64,000 nt of DNA from Laspinema palackyanum D2a (GTDB lineage: Bacteria > Cyanobacteriota > Cyanobacteriia > Cyanobacteriales > Laspinemataceae), in contig JAMXFF010000007.1 of assembly GCA_025370845.1 (NCBI GenBank), forward strand, positions 11,306 to 75,305. The letters are read 5' to 3'. Below, piece after piece: positions 38,860-48,408 of the stretch. Within the stretch, counting starts at the first letter, position 1. Each line of letters starts with the position of its first letter. The position numbers were made by a program, and so were the translations under genes. The notes beneath the pieces were generated by a model. The model was not told the DNA's origin. It was given only the letters and a program-made list of their open reading frames with translations, and made no database searches.

Positions 38860-40113
38860 TTATAAGGGTTTTTTCGCCAGTAAATAGTTACAAGAGGCTA
38901 ACTCTTCATTGCTTTGGGGTTGTAGAAACGTGACAAAATCTCGGTTCATATAACTGTTGGGATGCGCCAACAAATCCCCAATTTTCATTTCTTTAAACGA
39001 TTCGGCAATGGGTTGAGGTAACCCTTTAACATAAGAGTTGAGAAACCAAGTTAAAGCCGCAATGGGTAATCCGGGCAGTTGTACGGTGCAATCGAGGTCC
39101 TCTAATTCGCTAAAGAGATTTTTGAGACCACTGCTGGTCATATTATAGTAATGATCCGGATAGCCATGAAAAGGCTGGAGAAAAGGTACGACGGCATAAA
39201 GCGTCCCGCCCGGTTTGAGAACGCGAGTAATTTCTTTGGCGCATTCAAAGGGGTTTTTAACGTGTTCTAATACGGCTAGGGAAAATACCGCATCAAATGA
39301 ATTGGATTTAAAGGGAAGTTTTTCCCCGATACTAATGACATCGGTGGTGGGATAATCTACAATATCTAAATTAACCACATTGGGGTAATAGAAATTTCTC
39401 AACCCGCAGCCATTATCTAAAATTAAGCCATTGGCAAGCTGTTCGATTAATTGCAGGCTAATCGGGTCATAATCATTGGCAGAAATAGAAGCCGTTGATT
39501 TAACGTTGCCATATTCGGTTAATTGGCGATTCAAAAAGTTATAGTGGTTTGAACTGAGTTGAAATTCTGAACCACAGTCCGAACAAGAGAGAACCGGGTC
39601 CTGAATGAGGAGGCGATCGCTTTCGCAAACCGGACATTGCAAAATCGGTTTAATTTGGGCTAATTTTGCTTGTTTTTGCTGCAAGAACTCCTCGCATAAT
39701 TCCCCAGATACAAACAACTCAATGGGGAAGCGATAAACTTCCTCATCCATCCAAAACTGAATAAACCAACAGGTTCCCAGGGTAAGCTGATGGGTTAAAA
39801 TAAACTCTTGGAAGCCGATCGCAGTCCGATTGGGATAAGCGGATTCCACATCCGGGCGATCGACCACCGGCAGGGGGTGAACTTCATCGGTTTCATTACA
39901 GAGAAGGACATCTTTAATCTGACTGGATTCATTCCCCACAATCCACCCACTGATAATCACAAAAGCCGCCGATATAGTTTCTTTAGGTTGAGGAGAATCA
40001 ATGCAGTATAAAAAAGGCTCAGAGGGCGTTTCTCTCTCAGGTATGGACAAATCTTGGCGGCCCAAAAAGGCTTTAGCAAAAGACTTGAATTTTGAAGAAT
40101 TAAACGTTTTCAT
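38860..40113 (-). CDS. Methyltransferase with zinc-ribbon-like N-terminal region
   Basis: 417 residues. Residues about 40-130 hold a Wzt-C-like or Ig-like beta region (SAAFVIISGWIVGNESSQI). A zinc ribbon follows, with CPVC near 156 and CSDCG near 172. The C-terminal part is a SAM methyltransferase of the type-11 family: ILDNGCG, LPFKSNSFDAVFSLAVLEHVKNPFECAKEI, VLKPGGTLYAVVPF. It probably modifies a sugar or a lipid-linked glycan in this cluster. The beta domain may bind the glycan. Confidence 0.86.
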   Translation of the reverse strand: MKTFNSSKFKSFAKAFLGRQDLSIPERETPSEPFLYCIDSPQPKETISAAFVIISGWIVGNESSQIKDVLLCNETDEVHPLPVVDRPDVESAYPNRTAIGFQEFILTHQLTLGTCWFIQFWMDEEVYRFPIELFVSGELCEEFLQQKQAKLAQIKPILQCPVCESDRLLIQDPVLSCSDCGSEFQLSSNHYNFLNRQLTEYGNVKSTASISANDYDPISLQLIEQLANGLILDNGCGLRNFYYPNVVNLDIVDYPTTDVISIGEKLPFKSNSFDAVFSLAVLEHVKNPFECAKEITRVLKPGGTLYAVVPFLQPFHGYPDHYYNMTSSGLKNLFSELEDLDCTVQLPGLPIAALTWFLNSYVKGLPQPIAESFKEMKIGDLLAHPNSYMNRDFVTFLQPQSNEELASCNYLLAKKPL

Positions 40114-40166
40114 CGGTGAGGTTATATCCTGCTGCTCATGGGTTCCTTAGCTCAAACAAAACGGGA

Positions 40167-42044
40167 TTAAATCCAGATACTATAATCTTCGCGATCGCGA
40201 GTTAAATTCGGACTATAGCAGGGGTCGTGGTGAATGATGGTTTTCCAGCGATGCCGCATATACTCAATCTCTTTAGAAAACCGAGCAATTTTTTCCGGCG
40301 TATCCTCAAATCCCCGACTTTTTGATTCATAGTGATACAAAACCACATGAGGCAAATAGAGATTGCGATACCCCTGTTCCCCCATTTTCAAACATAAGTC
40401 CACATCATTAAAAGCGATGCTCAAATCTTCCTCATTAAACCCTCCCACAGATTCAAACACCTCCCGACGACACATCAAACAAGCGGCAGTGACCGCCGAA
40501 TAATTATTCACCGTCTTGAGTTGATAGTAATATCCCGGAACCTGGGATGGGAAATGCTTATGACTGTGACCCGCAACTCCCCCTAATCCGAGGACTACTC
40601 CCGCGTGTTGAATACTATCATCCGGGTACAACAACAACGCCCCAACTGCGCCAATACTCGGGCGTTGGACCTGTTCTACCATCGCCGTCATCCATTCCCC
40701 ATCCAGCACTTCCGTATCGTTATTTAAAAATAGCAAATACTGGCCTTCCGCTTGGGTTACGGCATAATTATTAATTTTAGAAAAATTAAAGGGAACGTCG
40801 TAGGTAATACAGCGAAATCGGTCCGGTTCTTTAGCTTGCCATTTACTGAATAACTCTAAAGTTTCCGGTTCATCACTGCCATTATCGATAACCAACACTT
40901 CATAATTGGGATAGGTGGTTTTCTCAAAAATGGAAGTGAGGCAGGTGTTGAGAATTGACCCTAAATTCCGGGTGGGAATAATCACCGTAACCCGCTGATA
41001 ATCTTGGATATGATAGCGCACAATCCAGTGCCCTCCGGGAGAGGGGAGGACTCGTCCCGGTTCTCCTCGTCGGACTAATGCTTCCGTGAGGGCTTTTTCG
41101 GCAGCATCAATGGCATAGTTTTTGTTTTCTAACTCGCTGGCGGTGGATTGCGGATGAATGCGCCAGTGGTAGAGAATTTTGGGAATATGATAAATTTTAT
41201 CGGTTTTTTCCGTAAATCTTAAGACAAAATCGTAGTCTTGGGAGCCTTCATAACCGATTCTAAATCCGCCAATTTCCTCCACGATCGCCCGACGATACAA
41301 TCCCAAGTGGCAGGTGTACATCCGAGACAGAAAAGAATCAGGACACCAGTCCGGTTTAAAGAACGGGTCCCGCAGCATATTGCTGTCATCCACTTTATCT
41401 TCATCGCTATAAATCATATCCGCATCGGGATGTAGATTCAGGCATAAAGCCATTTCATATAAAGCATCGGCATTGAGCATATCATCATGGTCCAACAGGG
41501 CAATATAGTCCCCGGTTGCCAAGGCGATCGCAGAATTAGACGCCGCTGAAATATGACCATTTTCCTCGCGAAACATTAGCTTAATCCGCTCATCTCGTTC
41601 CGCATATTCTTTTAAAAGAGGCCGGACATGATCTGCCGTTGAAGCATCATCAGCGATACAGAGTTCCCAATGGGGATAAATCTGAGAAATCACGGATTCC
41701 AGTGCCATTCTCAAATAGGGTTCCGGTGGATTATAAACCGGCATCACAATACTAATTAACGGCTGATATTGAAATACCTGTAGCGTTTGTGCTTTGTGCC
41801 GTAAATCTGCTGCCCGAGATGAATTTTGCCCCAGCCAAAAATGATAATCGGCATAAGGATGAGTGACTTCCGGCGCGCCGGGACCCGGAAGCGGATTATC
41901 ATCAAGTTTAAAATAAAGTTTCCGAAATAATCGCGCCAGGGCATAGCGGACCCCTTGGGTTTTTACTTTTTCATAAAACCGCTTAGATAACCGCTGGGCG
42001 CGGGATAAGTTTTCGAGGCTTCGGGACAGAGGATGGTTTCGCAT
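40167..42044 (-). CDS. Double-domain glycosyltransferase family 2
   Basis: 625 residues with two GT-A domains. Domain 1 begins ISIVMPVYNPPEPYLRMALE near 95 and has the DHD motif (ALLDHDDML). Domain 2 begins VTVIIPTRNLGSILNTCL near 355 and has FLNNDTEVLDGEWM. Such tandem GT2 proteins build repeating or two-step linkages in O-antigen-like glycans. The N-terminal 90 residues are helical and basic. Start ATG at 42044. It is the centre of the minus-strand glycan cluster. Confidence 0.93.
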   Translation of the reverse strand: MRNHPLSRSLENLSRAQRLSKRFYEKVKTQGVRYALARLFRKLYFKLDDNPLPGPGAPEVTHPYADYHFWLGQNSSRAADLRHKAQTLQVFQYQPLISIVMPVYNPPEPYLRMALESVISQIYPHWELCIADDASTADHVRPLLKEYAERDERIKLMFREENGHISAASNSAIALATGDYIALLDHDDMLNADALYEMALCLNLHPDADMIYSDEDKVDDSNMLRDPFFKPDWCPDSFLSRMYTCHLGLYRRAIVEEIGGFRIGYEGSQDYDFVLRFTEKTDKIYHIPKILYHWRIHPQSTASELENKNYAIDAAEKALTEALVRRGEPGRVLPSPGGHWIVRYHIQDYQRVTVIIPTRNLGSILNTCLTSIFEKTTYPNYEVLVIDNGSDEPETLELFSKWQAKEPDRFRCITYDVPFNFSKINNYAVTQAEGQYLLFLNNDTEVLDGEWMTAMVEQVQRPSIGAVGALLLYPDDSIQHAGVVLGLGGVAGHSHKHFPSQVPGYYYQLKTVNNYSAVTAACLMCRREVFESVGGFNEEDLSIAFNDVDLCLKMGEQGYRNLYLPHVVLYHYESKSRGFEDTPEKIARFSKEIEYMRHRWKTIIHHDPCYSPNLTRDREDYSIWI

Positions 42045-42181
42045 TCGTTCTCGATTTGATCAGGGTGCAGGGGTTTTCAGAAATCGGGGTGGAAGAGGGA
42101 AATGGATTAAAATTTCCCGCTAAAATTGACCAACACTTTTATGAATTCATGTTCCATCTCTGCGGTTTGAACTAACATTCT

Positions 42182-43555
42182 TCATCCCTTCACTGGATTT
42201 GTCATCCGGAAAGCTTGTTTTAGCTTAAACCATTGGGTCCGTAATTTCCAGAATTTACTGGTATGCATCGCGGCAATTTCCAGTTGAGCTTGTTCCAGGG
42301 TGGCCTGAGTCTGTAACATCTGGGATTGGAGTTGATGGTGGAGGCGATCGCGCTCCTGAAGTTGACCCTCCCACTCTGCCTGGAGTTGGGCGATTTGCTG
42401 TTGGGACTGGTGGGTGAGTGCGTCTAGTTGGGCTTGCATCTGGGTTCGGGTTTGTTCGAGTTCCTGCTGGTGGCGTTGCGATGAGCCCAATGCTTCCTCC
42501 CGTTGCACCTCAAAATCAGCGCGAGATTGTGCCAACTGCTGCTGCAAGTCCTGGATTTGAGACGCTAACGATTGCTTTTCCCCTTGCGATCGCCCCAGTT
42601 CCTCTTGTAAGTCCTGGATTTCCTTTATTGTTGCCTTCGGGTCCCCTGCCTCGATTTCTTGTACTCGGGCTCTGAGCACTTGCAACTCAGTTTCTGCCGC
42701 TTCCAATTGCGATCGCAAAACCGCCAATTTCACCTCAGTTTTGTTCAGAGTTGCAGCGATTTCCTCGGTTTTCTCCTGTTCGGCTAACCGTTCACACTCT
42801 TTTTGAGCAAAAATATTAGCAAAATTAGTCACATATAATCCAATATGCTTGCTACAAATATAGCGAAATAATTCCCGGCGATTCTGAGGAATATTACAAG
42901 CACTCACCATTGAATTCGACCGATAGCGATACTCATACATCACCTCAGCAATATGGTGAAATTGCCAGCCTTTCTCCGCCACCCCTAACCAAAAATCCCA
43001 ATCTTCATAGCCTAACTTTTGGGGAATATGGGAATCATATCCTCCACAGTCCTGCCAAACCGTTCTTCTAAATACCGCACAGGCATCAATATAATTTCCC
43101 GCTACCAGGCGATTAATATCAAAGTCTGGAACCTCAACAATTCCGGTTTTTTCTCCAAATAATTCCGCATTGCCATAGACCACCCCCACTTCCGGATGTT
43201 CATCTAAAATAGCCACGGATTCAGTGATATAAGCCGGTTTAATTCTATTATCAGCATCTAAAGGTAAAATATAGCGACCCCGGGCCTTTTTGATGCCGGT
43301 ATTGCGGGCAGCAGCGAGTCCTTGATTGGATTGGTGAATCACCTGATAGCCCTTTTCTTGGAGATAACTCAGCACCTTTTGGGTGACGGGTGATGTAGAA
43401 CCATCATTAATAATTAAAATTTCATAAACCTGCTCTTGGCAGCTTTCGACACTGGCGATCGCCTCTAAAACAAATTCTCCTTGGTTGTAACAAGGAATAA
43501 TCACCGATACCGCTATCTTGGATATTGCATTGTAGTCTGCTGCCGATTCCGACAT
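42182..43555 (-). CDS. Glycosyltransferase family 2 with long coiled-coil tail
   Basis: 457 residues. The GT2 domain (residues 1-240) has VSVIIPCYNQGEFVLEAI, NDGST, and YILPLDADNRIKP. From about 245 to 425 the sequence is a Gln/Glu-rich coiled coil. It ends in the short module MHTSKFWKLRTQWFKLKQAF, which is also at the end of the neighbouring sulfotransferase. The coiled coil may act as a ruler or scaffold holding the enzymes together at the membrane; that is inference. It begins 13 bp after the sulfotransferase gene. Confidence 0.91.
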   Translation of the reverse strand: MSESAADYNAISKIAVSVIIPCYNQGEFVLEAIASVESCQEQVYEILIINDGSTSPVTQKVLSYLQEKGYQVIHQSNQGLAAARNTGIKKARGRYILPLDADNRIKPAYITESVAILDEHPEVGVVYGNAELFGEKTGIVEVPDFDINRLVAGNYIDACAVFRRTVWQDCGGYDSHIPQKLGYEDWDFWLGVAEKGWQFHHIAEVMYEYRYRSNSMVSACNIPQNRRELFRYICSKHIGLYVTNFANIFAQKECERLAEQEKTEEIAATLNKTEVKLAVLRSQLEAAETELQVLRARVQEIEAGDPKATIKEIQDLQEELGRSQGEKQSLASQIQDLQQQLAQSRADFEVQREEALGSSQRHQQELEQTRTQMQAQLDALTHQSQQQIAQLQAEWEGQLQERDRLHHQLQSQMLQTQATLEQAQLEIAAMHTSKFWKLRTQWFKLKQAFRMTNPVKG

Positions 43556-43567
43556 ATTACCCAGGTC

Positions 43568-44635
43568 CTATAATTGGCTTGATTTGAGATTGATACTGCG
43601 GGCAACTGCCCCTTTCAATTCAGACCATTTTACCTTGAGTTTCCAGAACTTCGAGGTTTCCATCCAAGCAATGTGGGTTCGGAGGCGATCGCATTCAGCC
43701 TGAATCTCACCCAGCCCAGAAGCCGAATTTGCCAGGGTTTCTAGCTGAATTTTGGCCTGGACTGCTTCATGATGTAACCAGAGGGGATAAATTTCTAAAG
43801 GTAACGAATCCGAATGGGGCTGTGGAGCAAAATTACTGGGCAGATCCGCCGTCCAATCCAGTTCTTCTAAAATAGAAAGATAGGGCAGTTCCGGATGTTG
43901 GAGAAACCGGACCAAGGGGCGGTCAATGGGCAATTGCTGAAACAAATTCGGGTCATAAATAGTTTGGAACGCCCGGTCATCTAATTCCGATTTGACCGCA
44001 AGATTTAACTTGGTTTCTAAAAGCTTGACTAATTGAGTCGGTTGTGATAAAAGCGCATTAATATTCACCAACAGACAGCGATCGGGATAGCGGCGATAGA
44101 AATCCAAAATATGGCGATTATAATAGGCCCAACTACGGATGGCATAATCGGGACGCTGGGAAAAAATCCCACTATTTAAACGCAGAATGGAATCCACCAC
44201 ATCCCAGGGGAGACGATACACGAAGAGATAACGCGCCTCGGGGAGTAACTCCTGCCAAAAATCGAGCATCAGGGAAGTCCGGGGGTCCTTCCAACCCCAG
44301 AGTCCTCCCTGAGCTTTTCGCGAGTCAATTAACCCTTGTGCCGTTGCCAAACCCGTTTGAAAGTGGTCAACATTGAGGGATTCCTGTTCAGTCCAACCCC
44401 AATCCGGCCAACCGGGGTCCCCTGGGGGACAACTCTCTTGAAGCAGCGATCGCTGAAACTCCAGAAAATCCAGGTCCTCGAAATACCCCTTCACATTAAA
44501 ACAGTCTGCTTGATAGAGGCGATCGCCAAGTTCCACCCCGATGACTTTCATCAACGAAGCGATTAGAGAAGTTCCCGAACGGTGCATTCCGGTTACAATC
44601 AGGGGCAACGACATGATTCCTTGTATCCGTATCAA
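43568..44635 (-). CDS. Sulfotransferase family protein with shared C-terminal tail
   Basis: 355 residues. The P-loop-like PAPS site is LIVTGMHRSGTSLIASLM near residues 13-30. A typical second block is YLFVYRLPWDVVDSILRLN. The end (METSKFWKLKVKWSELKGAV) matches the C-terminal module of the adjacent glycosyltransferase. The start is the ATG at 44635 or the ATG seven codons later (MSLPLIVTGMHRSG), which would fit the fold better. It probably sulfates the glycan made in this locus. Confidence 0.86.
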   Translation of the reverse strand: MIRIQGIMSLPLIVTGMHRSGTSLIASLMKVIGVELGDRLYQADCFNVKGYFEDLDFLEFQRSLLQESCPPGDPGWPDWGWTEQESLNVDHFQTGLATAQGLIDSRKAQGGLWGWKDPRTSLMLDFWQELLPEARYLFVYRLPWDVVDSILRLNSGIFSQRPDYAIRSWAYYNRHILDFYRRYPDRCLLVNINALLSQPTQLVKLLETKLNLAVKSELDDRAFQTIYDPNLFQQLPIDRPLVRFLQHPELPYLSILEELDWTADLPSNFAPQPHSDSLPLEIYPLWLHHEAVQAKIQLETLANSASGLGEIQAECDRLRTHIAWMETSKFWKLKVKWSELKGAVARSINLKSSQL

Positions 44636-44741
44636 TTAAAGGACATTTCCACAGTCCCATCCTCCCCCTTGAATCCGGGTTAATTAGGAGAGTTGGGTGG
44701 AAATTGTGGGGTCATTCACTCAACAGTCAAATCAAATTGAA

Positions 44742-46145
44742 TCAAATCAATTCAATTTCTTTGACCATTTCGGGGACCTCTGCATCAACCGTCACGCTGG
44801 GTTTAACCAGTAAATCTACAATGCCAGTGGCGGATAAGCTTTGTTCCTGTTGAACCCGGAACATTGCCACATCAATACAACGGGCTAAATAGGTAAAATC
44901 CCCATTGACAATTCCTGAAACCCCAGCATTTAAAAAATAGACTCCCGGATTGAGCAAACATTTAAACCGGAATTTTACAACAACTTTCGTCCCCGCTTCA
45001 ACTGTTTGCAGAGAATGTTCAGAAAATGAATGAGACGCCCCGCCCAGTTCCAAACCGCTAATCGTTTTCACCAACATCCCACAGCGGATTTGAGAAGCAG
45101 TCTCCAAAAATTCCACCGTATAAGTGTAGATATATTCGTGACGACCCACAAGATGGTTGACTTTTTTTCCCGTAGGAGTCATGATCTGCGGATCGATAAT
45201 CTTCGCCCCACGGGATTCATAATGTAGGGTATTGCTCGGTTGCAGGTCTTCATCGTAATAAGCCCGGGCTGCCTGTTCTACTGGACCCGAGGAGGGAATC
45301 GCAAATTCACTGGAATTGGGGGTAAATAACGGCAGTTGGGGTGCATCTTCTGGCTCATCTTTTTCCTGATTGAGCTTGCGAATCTCATCGCACAATGCCT
45401 CTACTTTATGAGGGGGAGAATAAATCAGTTTTTGATATTTATCCACCACAACTTTGGGGGTATGATAGAGCAGCAATTCCCCATCATGCATGAAAATCGC
45501 GGAATCACATAACTCAACAACCATCGCAGCGGCATGGGAGACAAATAAAATCGTCCCGCCTCGTTCTTGGATGGTTTCAATCCGCGCAAAACACTTGCGT
45601 TGAAAGGCTTCATCTCCCACGGACAGAGCTTCATCCACGATGAGAATATCCGGATCAACGCTGGTAGCGACGGCAAAGGCTAACCGGACAAACATCCCGC
45701 TGGAGTAGGTTTTGACGGGTTGATCCAGAAAATCGCCGATATCTGCAAAGGCGACAATTTCATCGAATCGATTCTCGACTTCTTGTTGAGAAAGCCCAAG
45801 TAATTGAGCGTTGAAAAAGACATTTTGCCGTCCGGTAAATTCCGGATTAAACCCACTGCCGAGTTCTAAGAGTGCGGAAATTCTGCCTTTAACTTCAACT
45901 TCGCCGCTGGTGGGAGATAAAGTCCCGACAATGGTTTGGAGGAGGGTACTTTTTCCCGATCCATTGCGCCCGACAACCCCGAGAGTTTTGCCTTTAGGAA
46001 GTTCTAGGGAGATATCGCGTAAAGCCCAGAATTCATCGGATCTGACTTTGCCGGGGAGGAGAATTTCTTTCAGGCGATCGGCGGGATGCCGATAGCGTTT
46101 GAAGCATTTGGAAACATTTTTTAGCGAAATTGCAATTTCACCCAT
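44742..46145 (-). CDS. Polysaccharide ABC exporter ATPase with Wzt-type C-terminal domain
   Basis: 467 residues. The ATPase domain (1-240) has Walker A VGRNGSGKST, the signature YSSGMFVRLAFAVA, and Walker B DILIVDEALSVGDEAF, as in Wzt/TagH/RfbE exporters. The C-terminal domain (about 300-455) resembles the Wzt carbohydrate-binding domain, which recognises the modified chain terminus in O9a-type systems. Start ATG at 46145. With the permease upstream it forms the export complex in the inner membrane. Confidence 0.94.
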   Translation of the reverse strand: MGEIAISLKNVSKCFKRYRHPADRLKEILLPGKVRSDEFWALRDISLELPKGKTLGVVGRNGSGKSTLLQTIVGTLSPTSGEVEVKGRISALLELGSGFNPEFTGRQNVFFNAQLLGLSQQEVENRFDEIVAFADIGDFLDQPVKTYSSGMFVRLAFAVATSVDPDILIVDEALSVGDEAFQRKCFARIETIQERGGTILFVSHAAAMVVELCDSAIFMHDGELLLYHTPKVVVDKYQKLIYSPPHKVEALCDEIRKLNQEKDEPEDAPQLPLFTPNSSEFAIPSSGPVEQAARAYYDEDLQPSNTLHYESRGAKIIDPQIMTPTGKKVNHLVGRHEYIYTYTVEFLETASQIRCGMLVKTISGLELGGASHSFSEHSLQTVEAGTKVVVKFRFKCLLNPGVYFLNAGVSGIVNGDFTYLARCIDVAMFRVQQEQSLSATGIVDLLVKPSVTVDAEVPEMVKEIELI

Positions 46146-46189
46146 GAGTTTACTGGTGTATGAAACGGCCTGTCAATTTGTGGAGGAGG

Positions 46190-46274
46190 GATGGGGGAGA
46201 TAGGGGAGATAGGGAGGATGGGGTAGAGAAATTAGTAAAAACAGTTTGTAGTAACGACTTCAGTCGTTATCTCC
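46190..46274. repeat. GGGGAGATAG microsatellite plus one AACGACT hairpin
   Basis: Short purine repeat (about 46190-46218) and a single GTAGTAACGACTTCAGTCGTTATC element between the Wzm and Wzt genes, both on the minus strand. It separates two genes whose products act in one complex. Confidence 0.8.
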
Positions 46275-46300
46275 CCAATCCTTCATCCTTTATTCTTAAT

Positions 46301-47158
46301 TTAGATGACATCAGCAAAGGCGGGGCGTAAGCGCCGGTAGGACCAGAAACCGAGTGCGAAGATGACTAAAGAAATCAAGGTAGCAACGGCCCATTCTCCG
46401 GGGTGGTTGATTTCTCCAACGAGGACAATATCTCGATAGGTTTCCGCGATCGCTGCCATTGGATTCAACCAAAATACTAACTCCCGCCATTGTTCAGGAA
46501 TCACCGTTGCTGGATAGCAAATGGGAGTCAAATAAAACCACAAATTTACTAGAACAATTAAGGATTGGGGAATGTCTCTCAAAAACACGGTGAATCCCGA
46601 GGTTAAATATCCTAATCCAGCCGTAAACAAGAGTTGGGTCGCCCACACCAAGGGGAGGAGGAACAGAGTGGGATGGAGGGTATCCGAAGAAATTGCCAAC
46701 ATCACAATCAGTGCCATTAGTCCAAAGGTACTTTCAATAAAGGCCGAAAGGACGGGCACTAAAGGCAGTAAACTCAGGGGGAAAACCACTTTTTTGACTA
46801 AATTGGGTTGTCCCACCACTACATTAGCCGCTTGCATAAAGCCCGTGGTAAAAGCAATCCAGGGAACCAATCCAGCAAACAACCATAAACCAAAGGTAAA
46901 GCTATTTTCCGGTAAGTCATTTGCGGGCAGCTTGACCTTTAAGATAACCGAGAAGACATAGGTGTAAATCAGCAGTTGGGAAAGCTGATTGAGTAACGGC
47001 CATAAATTGCCCAAAACGGATCCTTTATAACGAGCGGCTAAGTCTCGTTGGACCAGGGTTTTGAGCAGGTTGAGCTTGATTAACAGTTGTTCATCGAGCA
47101 GTGACCTTTGGGAAATGGGGCTTGCCTTGCGAAAGGCTCCTTTGATTGTTCTGACCAA
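46301..47158 (-). CDS. Polysaccharide ABC exporter permease (Wzm/TagG type)
   Basis: 285 residues, ABC-2 family. The cytoplasmic N-terminus has LVQRDLAARYKGSVLGNLWPLLNQL, the typical entry block. Six hydrophobic segments follow, and LWFYLTPICYPATVIPEQW and LNPMAAIAETYRDIVL are diagnostic of TagG/Wzm permeases. It is the first gene of the minus-strand glycan cluster. It exports undecaprenyl-linked glycan in an ABC-dependent pathway, by family. Confidence 0.94.
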   Translation of the reverse strand: MVRTIKGAFRKASPISQRSLLDEQLLIKLNLLKTLVQRDLAARYKGSVLGNLWPLLNQLSQLLIYTYVFSVILKVKLPANDLPENSFTFGLWLFAGLVPWIAFTTGFMQAANVVVGQPNLVKKVVFPLSLLPLVPVLSAFIESTFGLMALIVMLAISSDTLHPTLFLLPLVWATQLLFTAGLGYLTSGFTVFLRDIPQSLIVLVNLWFYLTPICYPATVIPEQWRELVFWLNPMAAIAETYRDIVLVGEINHPGEWAVATLISLVIFALGFWSYRRLRPAFADVI

Positions 47159-47618
47159 TTTTCACATCCTCACCCACAACTACAAATAGGGGGCTACATG
47201 GGGGCGGTTGCCAGTGCAACGCTCAGGCGATCGCTCGCATTGAGGATCATCTGATACCATGAGCCGCGAATTCACTAGACTTAGAGGCGATCGCCGGAAT
47301 GGAGGGTTCCCCTCTCCACTGGCGATCGCTCTTAGAGCTTAGGATAACCAATCCCCAGTCAGAATATCCCAACGGGGAGAGTTATAAGCATATTTTCTTA
47401 GTCTTTTTGCAAAAACAGTATATCCTGATAGCTTGTCAGATACGGGCCTCCACACCATCCGCCATAATATTTCCCCAAGACACTAAATCCGCTGTTGGAG
47501 ATCCACTCTAACAGCAGTCCCTTTCATTTTTAATGAGCACAGCAACGATCGCAGCGCGGTCCAGATAGCCCCGAGTGGGGTCAATGTCGGTTCATTTCAT
47601 CAAAAGTGGTGCTTTTTC
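47159..47618. other. Spacer upstream of the glycan operon
   Basis: 460 bp with HIP1 sites and one GGCGATCGC cluster (near 47225-47330). It separates the permease start from the 3' end of the 178-residue minus-strand gene. It should contain the glycan operon promoter. I see no ORF, repeat array or hexamer pair that I can defend. Confidence 0.4.
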
Positions 47619-48155
47619 CTATAAAACAGCTTGCAAGGCAGTGGCGATCGCCGCTTTTTGTTCGGCATCGTACTTCCACCGCTCTAAAAATGACTGATAA
47701 TTTCCCGTTCCGGTGCGGATGGTTTCTAACAAAGATTCAATTTTGGCTTGCATCGTCGGCAAGGCTAGAGTTTGAATGATCACAGTGCTGCGATCGCGCA
47801 CTCGTTCGGACCCTTGCGCCATCGTTTCATCCCCGGAACGCCGATGAGCAATCACCATTGCCGAAGACATAGCAAGATTTTTCACCATCAGTTCTGAAAC
47901 AATCTCCTCGGACGAACCTAATCCCTGGAAAATTCCTGGAGAGGGGTGATCGGGCAAAGTCCCCTCATCGCTTAAATAGGTCACGAAAAACCCCCGCGCC
48001 CCATTTTGAGTCCGCACCAGATTTGCTGTTACCTGAGCAATGTCCTCTTCAGAAAGCGCCCCTGTAGCCATTTGCTCTAGGAATGATTCCGTTAGGGCGA
48101 TCGCCTCCGCGAAGCTGACCGAATCCGGTACGGTTAAAGAAGATAAATTAGTCAT
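47619..48155 (-). CDS. Conserved hypothetical protein, 178 residues
   Basis: Soluble, mostly helical. It begins MTNLSSLTVPDSVSFAEAIALTESFLEQMATG. The middle has GARGFFVTYLSDEG and NLAMSSAMVIAHRR. No motif points to a reaction. The start ATG at 48155 is clear and the codon use and HIP1 content match the chromosome, so it looks like a genuine resident gene. I do not recognise the family. Confidence 0.75.
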   Translation of the reverse strand: MTNLSSLTVPDSVSFAEAIALTESFLEQMATGALSEEDIAQVTANLVRTQNGARGFFVTYLSDEGTLPDHPSPGIFQGLGSSEEIVSELMVKNLAMSSAMVIAHRRSGDETMAQGSERVRDRSTVIIQTLALPTMQAKIESLLETIRTGTGNYQSFLERWKYDAEQKAAIATALQAVL

Positions 48156-48189
48156 AACTCATAAAATAGCCTGTTTATATTCGTTGGAG

Positions 48190-48340
48190 CATCCTTTGGC
48201 CCTCATCCCCCAACCCCTTCTCCCAAAATGGGAGAAGGGGAGCCGGATTGAAGTCCCTCTCCCCAAAATGGGAGAACGGGAGTCGGATTCAAAGTCCCTC
48301 TCCCCTTGTGGGAGAGGGATTTAGGGTGAGGGGTATCCGA
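48190..48340. repeat. Inverted and direct repeats of CTCCC/GGGAG type upstream of ruvB
   Basis: Two stems built on CTCTCCC or TTCTCCCAAAATGGGAGAA are separated by the direct repeats CCGGATTGAAGTCCCTCTCCCC / TCGGATTCAAAGTCCCTC (each shortened here to its core). They lie in the divergent spacer between the 178-residue gene and ruvB. They resemble the longer inverted element at 50.5 kb. Confidence 0.7.
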
Positions 48341-48408
48341 GCATTCTTCCTAAAAATGGCCCTTCGCACCATTGGCATTCGCACTATTGTCTACGAACAA
48401 AGGCACTC

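Noticed and set aside
48190-48340. rho-independent terminator pair upstream of ruvB
   Set aside because: The stems are strong but lack T-runs and match repeat modules found elsewhere, so I list them as repeats.
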